From: an uncultured Lachnospiraceae bacterium
Lineage (GTDB): Bacteria > Bacillota > Clostridia > Lachnospirales > Lachnospiraceae
Reading direction: 5' to 3'
DNA: 64,000 nucleotides
Assembly: GCA_910585635.1 (NCBI GenBank)
Contig: CAJUFE010000019.1
Coordinates: 14,602 to 78,601 of the forward strand
Shown: piece by piece, positions 60,083 to 64,000 of the stretch
How the letters are laid out: each line of letters begins with the position of its first letter
Position numbering within the stretch: the stretch's first letter is position 1
Made by a program: the position numbers and the translations under genes
Notes under the pieces: generated by a model
Database searches by the model: none
The model's input: the letters and a program-made list of their open reading frames with translations, nothing else
What the model was told of the DNA's origin: nothing

Positions 60083-62086
60083 CTACATGCACATCGGCGT
60101 CAGCACCGTCACCCAGAAGGTGGCCAGCAAAAGCCCGGCGCTGACTGCGGATACTCCCGTATGATACCACATATTTTTCGTTCGCGCAATGATCAGCCGG
60201 GAATTGAACAGCATGTAGAACAGGTACAGGATCGGCAGATAGTACCGTCCCTGCACCCCGGCGATCGTTAGACTCCCCGGCACGGTATAAGCGATATACA
60301 TGGAGGTCCAGATCAGGAGGGTGCTCCCTCCCAGCATCAGAAAGATCCACAGCTTCTGTCCAGGCTTTAGGGTCTCCGGGCTTGCAGCCTTTGTATCGGT
60401 GACCACCACATACAGCGCCAGGCCCATCGCCAGCCAGGTAAAAGGGCTGTCCGCCAGGTGGCCCTGGACGGAAAAGATGTCCCGGCCAAAGAGCATCTGG
60501 GGCATGGTCCTGATGATCGAAGGGAACAAGATCTTCAGATAGCCGAAGAAGTGACCCAGCACATAGCTCATCTGTCCCACCTCGCTGGTGGCTCCGCCCC
60601 GCAGATCCCCGGTCTGGCTGGGCGCGATCAGCACCGGAAGGACAAAGGAGGCCATAAGCCCTGCAAAGAGCAGGCAGATCCCGGCACGCATCAGGTATTT
60701 CTCTTTCCGGTCCTTAAACTTTTTCGCCGGCAGCAGCAGTCCGATCAGCACCATGGGAGCGTACACTGCTTTGGGCGCACACCCCAGCAGGAAGCAGGCC
60801 AGTACCGTCCCATAGGCTTTCCAGGAGAGCTTTTGCTCCGGTGTCAGGACCTCCTTTAACAGGCAGGCCGTCCCCAGATAGATCCAACCGGTGACCCAGG
60901 GGTCGTAGGAATACGTGCAGGCTAAGAACATGGAGGTGGGCATCAGTCCGATCACAGACATCACAGCTTTCCCTACCGGGGTCTTTTGGATGGCAAGATA
61001 CAGCAGCGCCGCGTACACCAGCAGGTTCCCGAACCTTCCCAGCATCAGCATGCGCCCCCAGGGGACATGGAAGCCTTTGCAGAGCTTCAGCACCAAAGCC
61101 TGTCCCAGATAGGCCGGTACGGTCCCCCAGGGGATCTCAGGCTCCAGATGGATGGTCCCGTTCCTGTAATCGCCCATCTCATCCAGATCGTCCCGCAGGG
61201 CCGCCTGCTCCTCCACCGATCCAGGCTGGTTCTCCGGCCAGGAGTCCAGATCCGCCACCATCTGGCTGAACACCGTCTGGTTGATGTTCATCCCATGGGG
61301 GGCGCTGGCGATCCCCATAGCCCGGTAAAGATGGGTCTCCTCGTCAAAGCCCACCTTTCCTGCCGGAAGCCCACAGATCGTCAGTGTGCCCACACTTAAG
61401 CAGACCACCAGAAAAGCGGCTTCCGGATGCTTGCCGATATATCCTCTGCAGAACCAGAAAAACGCGCACAGCCCTAAGATCACACAGAAGGCCCCCAGGC
61501 GATAGGGATCCGTCTCGGGCACATTGGACACTTCAAAGCCGGTGATGGTCAGCGGGGTATCAGCCGCCTCTTTTCTGGTCCCGGTCTCCCCCAGCGCCCC
61601 CTTCTCTATAGACAGGACGATGGAGTCCACTTCCTTTCCGATCTTTAGGGAGGACATGGTGAGCCGTCTGGCATTCCGATCCTCCAAGATCAGATCCTGG
61701 TCCGGATCGGCCTCCCCGTAGACATTGTAATAGCAGACATAGACCTTGGCGTTCAGCAGATGGTCGTAATCAAAATGATAGATGAACCGGTCCACATAGA
61801 TACCATCCAGCCCGATGCTCAAGGTCCCCTCATCCTCCGTCAGCAAAAAGCCGTCCTCTGTCCGCTCAAACCCCTCTGCCGCCACCAGCTCCATGGGGAC
61901 CTCTAAAACCCCCCGATGGCCGCTCTGCAGCACAGGCATCTGGCAGAGATATTCCAGGATGAACCCCAGAAAAAACACCAAAAGGACCGCCAGGCTATAT
62001 TGCAGCCATTGGGTCCTGGTACCTGGCAGCTTAAAGCCTGAGGGTGCCTTATCCGGCTTTTTTCTCGTACGCTTCTTATCGTTCAT
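60083..62086 (-). CDS. DUF2142 family membrane protein
   Basis: 667-residue polytopic protein of the DUF2142 family, found in cell-surface glycan clusters and thought to be GT-C-like. One N-terminal helix, a large extracytoplasmic domain (about 50-180), then about ten helices. GFDEETHLYRAM (about 253-264) supplies acidic residues in the first loop of the multi-helix part, a likely catalytic spot. The start overlaps the DUF2304 stop (ATGA). Confidence 0.87.
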   Translation of the reverse strand: MNDKKRTRKKPDKAPSGFKLPGTRTQWLQYSLAVLLVFFLGFILEYLCQMPVLQSGHRGVLEVPMELVAAEGFERTEDGFLLTEDEGTLSIGLDGIYVDRFIYHFDYDHLLNAKVYVCYYNVYGEADPDQDLILEDRNARRLTMSSLKIGKEVDSIVLSIEKGALGETGTRKEAADTPLTITGFEVSNVPETDPYRLGAFCVILGLCAFFWFCRGYIGKHPEAAFLVVCLSVGTLTICGLPAGKVGFDEETHLYRAMGIASAPHGMNINQTVFSQMVADLDSWPENQPGSVEEQAALRDDLDEMGDYRNGTIHLEPEIPWGTVPAYLGQALVLKLCKGFHVPWGRMLMLGRFGNLLVYAALLYLAIQKTPVGKAVMSVIGLMPTSMFLACTYSYDPWVTGWIYLGTACLLKEVLTPEQKLSWKAYGTVLACFLLGCAPKAVYAPMVLIGLLLPAKKFKDRKEKYLMRAGICLLFAGLMASFVLPVLIAPSQTGDLRGGATSEVGQMSYVLGHFFGYLKILFPSIIRTMPQMLFGRDIFSVQGHLADSPFTWLAMGLALYVVVTDTKAASPETLKPGQKLWIFLMLGGSTLLIWTSMYIAYTVPGSLTIAGVQGRYYLPILYLFYMLFNSRLIIARTKNMWYHTGVSAVSAGLLLATFWVTVLTPMCM

Positions 62087-62544
62087 GTCTTACTCCTCGT
62101 ATCTTCCCCTTTCGGTCTCTGCAAAAGATCTGGCTCCCCGTCGGCGCCGGTCTCCTGGCCGTCGTCCTCCGGTGCGCCATCCACGCTCTGGATCCTCTCC
62201 CCCTGGGCCTGCTGCTCCAGCTGGGCCAGGGCCATGGCCTGCACCAATCCCTTGATCTTGGTCTCCAGCTGCGAGATCCGGATCGTCATAGCAAAGACCC
62301 GCATCAGCAGCAAAAAGATCATGAACAGGAACAGGAAGTTCACCGTGGCATAGATCCCCAGCAGATGGGCCAGGAAGTCCGCCACCGAAGGGAAAAGGCT
62401 GAAGACCACGAACATCATGGAGACCAGGACCCAAAATATCGAATCCTCGATCTGCAGCGTGGCTTTCCGTATCTTCTGGATCATCATGGTCATGGTCCCT
62501 ACAGAGACCAGGATCAGCACGACCCGCAGCATCATCGTCATCAT
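62083..62544 (-). CDS. DUF2304 domain membrane protein
   Basis: 153 residues with three hydrophobic segments (3-20, 35-55, 65-85) then a coiled coil (about 90-120) and an acidic tail; matches DUF2304, small proteins often next to glycosyltransferases. Start at 62544 has AGGAGAGA upstream. Coupled to the DUF2142 gene downstream. Confidence 0.85.
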   Translation of the reverse strand: MMTMMLRVVLILVSVGTMTMMIQKIRKATLQIEDSIFWVLVSMMFVVFSLFPSVADFLAHLLGIYATVNFLFLFMIFLLLMRVFAMTIRISQLETKIKGLVQAMALAQLEQQAQGERIQSVDGAPEDDGQETGADGEPDLLQRPKGEDTRSKT

Positions 62545-62554
62545 AGCATCTCTC

Positions 62555-63511
62555 CTACTTTTTTCCCTTTTCCCAGTATCCGGGAGCCGCCGTACACCAG
62601 CGCACCAGCCAGTCAGGCAGATGCCGATAGGCCTTTCCCATGCGATAGCCCATATATTTAAAGCCACTCTTTACCACCAGCTCCGGGATCTGTAGGGGAT
62701 GGCCGCTCTTTGCCAGATAGGCCGCCGTCCGTCCCACCAGACGGATCCCCTCTCCCTCCGATGGGAGCCCGCTAAAGATCTCCGGATGGTCCGCCTGGGA
62801 GACCGCCAGATCGAAATTCCGGCAAAACTGCTGCATATTGCCGTAGTTATGAGAGTGGAACACCCGGGCCTTGGCCTGATAGACTACCGCATATCCCGCC
62901 TGGACCGCATTTCCCGCATAGATCATATCCTCATTAAAGATCGTATGCCGGATGAAGCCGCCCTGGGCTTCATAGATCTGCCGGTCATAGGCGCAGCAGA
63001 CATTGGACCCGAAATAGGTCTTGATCCCCAGGCGGGGGATATCTGCCGCTGTCTTCACGCAGCCTTCCCCCGGATAGTTAAAACGCCGGGCATAACGCTC
63101 GCTCAAAGGACAGTCCTTCCCCGCCAGCTGCCTGGCGTAGACCATAGCCGGCCGCTCTCCCTTAGGTCCCCGTTTAGCAAACCCTTCCACCAAGCGCTCC
63201 ACCAGATAGGGATCTGCTGGCACTGCGTCATCGGTCATACAGAGAAAAAGCTCCGCGTCGGAAAAGCCCACCGCCATATGCCGGGTCCCGCCGTGGTCGA
63301 AGGCCTCCTTTTTGATGTGGTGGACCTCCAGGCCTGGGTAGCAGGAGGCCAAGGACTCGTCCCAATACGGTTCCTCCGTGTTGATCACGATGACCTTGCC
63401 GATCGGGTAGGTCTGCCTTGCTAAACGGCTAAAGAGCCGGGCTGTTTTGGGGCCTGGGCGGTAGGTGGGGATGATCACGTCCAGGGTGGGGCGGTGGGGT
63501 TCTTTCATCAT
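62555..63511 (-). CDS. GT2 glycosyltransferase (rhamnosyltransferase-like), first gene of the glycan operon
   Basis: GT-A transferase of 318 residues: LDVIIPTYRPGPKTARLF, HGGTRHMAV (the GGTRN-like motif of rhamnosyl/WbbL-type enzymes), LCMTDDAVPADPYLVERL (metal site) and FNEDMIYAGNAVQAGYAVVYQ. No membrane helix. The start at 63511 (AAAGGA upstream) opens a run of twenty minus-strand genes to 41540. Element A copy 2 lies 57 bp upstream and no clear sigma-A promoter is seen. Confidence 0.9.
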   Translation of the reverse strand: MMKEPHRPTLDVIIPTYRPGPKTARLFSRLARQTYPIGKVIVINTEEPYWDESLASCYPGLEVHHIKKEAFDHGGTRHMAVGFSDAELFLCMTDDAVPADPYLVERLVEGFAKRGPKGERPAMVYARQLAGKDCPLSERYARRFNYPGEGCVKTAADIPRLGIKTYFGSNVCCAYDRQIYEAQGGFIRHTIFNEDMIYAGNAVQAGYAVVYQAKARVFHSHNYGNMQQFCRNFDLAVSQADHPEIFSGLPSEGEGIRLVGRTAAYLAKSGHPLQIPELVVKSGFKYMGYRMGKAYRHLPDWLVRWCTAAPGYWEKGKK

Positions 63512-63567
63512 GGGGGTCCTTTCGTTAAATTTGTATATGTTGCTAAAGGGACTGATCGTTCCGAAGG

Positions 63568-63711
63568 GTCCGCTCCGGGAGGGACCTGTCACAACGTCAC
63601 CGCGCTCTCGCTCCGAGGAGAACGTAGCGGACGCTAAGCTCGAAAAGACCTCGCTAAGCGCCGACGTTCTCCTAGGGGTTCCTTTTGTGACAGGACCCTC
63701 CCTACGCTACT
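63568..63711. repeat. Palindromic element A, copy 2
   Basis: 144 bp, nearly identical to 25098-25242 over its whole length, same orientation. It is 57 bp upstream of the glycan operon start codon. The identity stops sharply at both ends; no target duplication is obvious. Confidence 0.9.
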
Positions 63712-64000
63712 TTAGCCGCTGGTCTTTTGATATATGCCTCTCCCTGTGCTGCTTTATCGGAAAACAGCACAAAAGGATACAAAAGCATTTAAACAGAGTT
63801 AAACCAGCATCCGAAGACCCGGATCCCCTTAAGGGGCCCCTAGCAGAACGCCGGTCCTTCGCATTGAACACTTGGTGAGGTTTTGTCGAACCTAGTGTGA
63901 AAGCGGATACTCGGAACGCAGTGGAGAGTATCTTCCTTGAAGATAGCCCTAGTACCGCTGCGTTCTGGTCGGAGCGAGAGCGCGTCCCCGTGGGGGACCG
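63712..64000. repeat. Spacer and palindromic element B, copy 2 (cut by the window end)
   Basis: An unshared spacer is followed at 63810-63860 by the module seen at 25351-25400. The parts of B shared with copy 1 follow: AACGCCGGTCCTT at 63848-63860, AGTACCGCTGCGTTC at 63951-63965 and GGAGCGAGAGCGCG at 63971-63984. Between them lies an insert (about 63861-63950) absent from copy 1. CGGATCCCC near 63819 and GGGGGACCG at the very end look like outer arms. No gene is supported in the last 490 bp. Confidence 0.8.

Noticed and set aside
63465..63878. 137-residue plus-strand reading frame upstream of the glycan operon
   Set aside because: It begins inside the antisense of the first glycosyltransferase gene and runs through element A; no RBS and no family resemblance.

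Overview
The window looks like the chromosome of a GC-rich, endospore-forming member of the Clostridia, most likely a gut Lachnospiraceae. Spo0A, SpoIIM, RNase Y, RecX, a zinc-dependent phospholipase C family protein and a pectin-oligosaccharide ABC locus are typical of that group, and ribosome binding sites are strong AGGAGG types. The taxonomy is inferred from gene content and order only. No rRNA, tRNA or CRISPR array was found.

Layout. (1) 1-9.2 kb: a minus-strand housekeeping operon, relA/spoT - MBL hydrolase - hemZ - hisS - aspS - MATE efflux (cut by the window start), with a good promoter before relA. (2) 9.3-18.2 kb: apt, then a pectin/rhamnogalacturonan oligosaccharide locus. Its minus-strand genes are a solute-binding lipoprotein, a small unknown protein, two permeases, a GH28 polygalacturonase and a LacI regulator; a GH105 hydrolase is divergent. 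LacI-type operator candidates lie in the divergent region, and no ATPase gene is present. (3) 18.2-25 kb: xerD, spoIIM, NUDIX ADP-ribose pyrophosphatase, proC, rny, recX and recA with a perfect SOS box. (4) 25-25.9 kb: a gene-free block of large palindromes. (5) 26-41.4 kb: DUF212 protein, HD protein, glgA, spo0A, a large repeat-bearing membrane protein, a thymidylate kinase, a polysaccharide-deacetylase-like protein without its catalytic residues, an alanine/glycine:cation symporter, a phospholipase-C-like protein, an exported MBL protein, a lipoprotein, a BCCT transporter and a divergent HPr-like protein. (6) 41.5-63.5 kb: twenty minus-strand genes for a cell-surface glycan exported by an ABC-2 system. 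(7) 63.5-64 kb: a second copy of the palindromic element.

How the glycan genes fit together. rfbF-rfbG-rfbH make a CDP-4-keto-3,6-dideoxyhexose precursor. gmhA-hddA-gmhB-hddC make GDP-D-glycero-alpha-D-manno-heptose. Several GT2 enzymes, a 1068-residue multidomain glycosyltransferase and a LicD protein would assemble and decorate the chain. A Wzm-like permease and a Wzt-like ATPase with a C-terminal carbohydrate-binding domain would export it. A SAM methyltransferase gene overlaps the start of the 1068-residue protein, whose own order is kinase-like fold, coiled coil, GT2, GT4. This recalls the WbdD chain-terminator/molecular ruler of Gram-negative ABC-exported O-antigens.

The two signals I consider most worth following are this split WbdD-like arrangement in a Gram-positive, and the two-part palindromic element present at 25.1-25.7 kb and 63.6-64.0 kb. 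In both places it lies just upstream of a minus-strand operon (recA-recX and the glycan operon).
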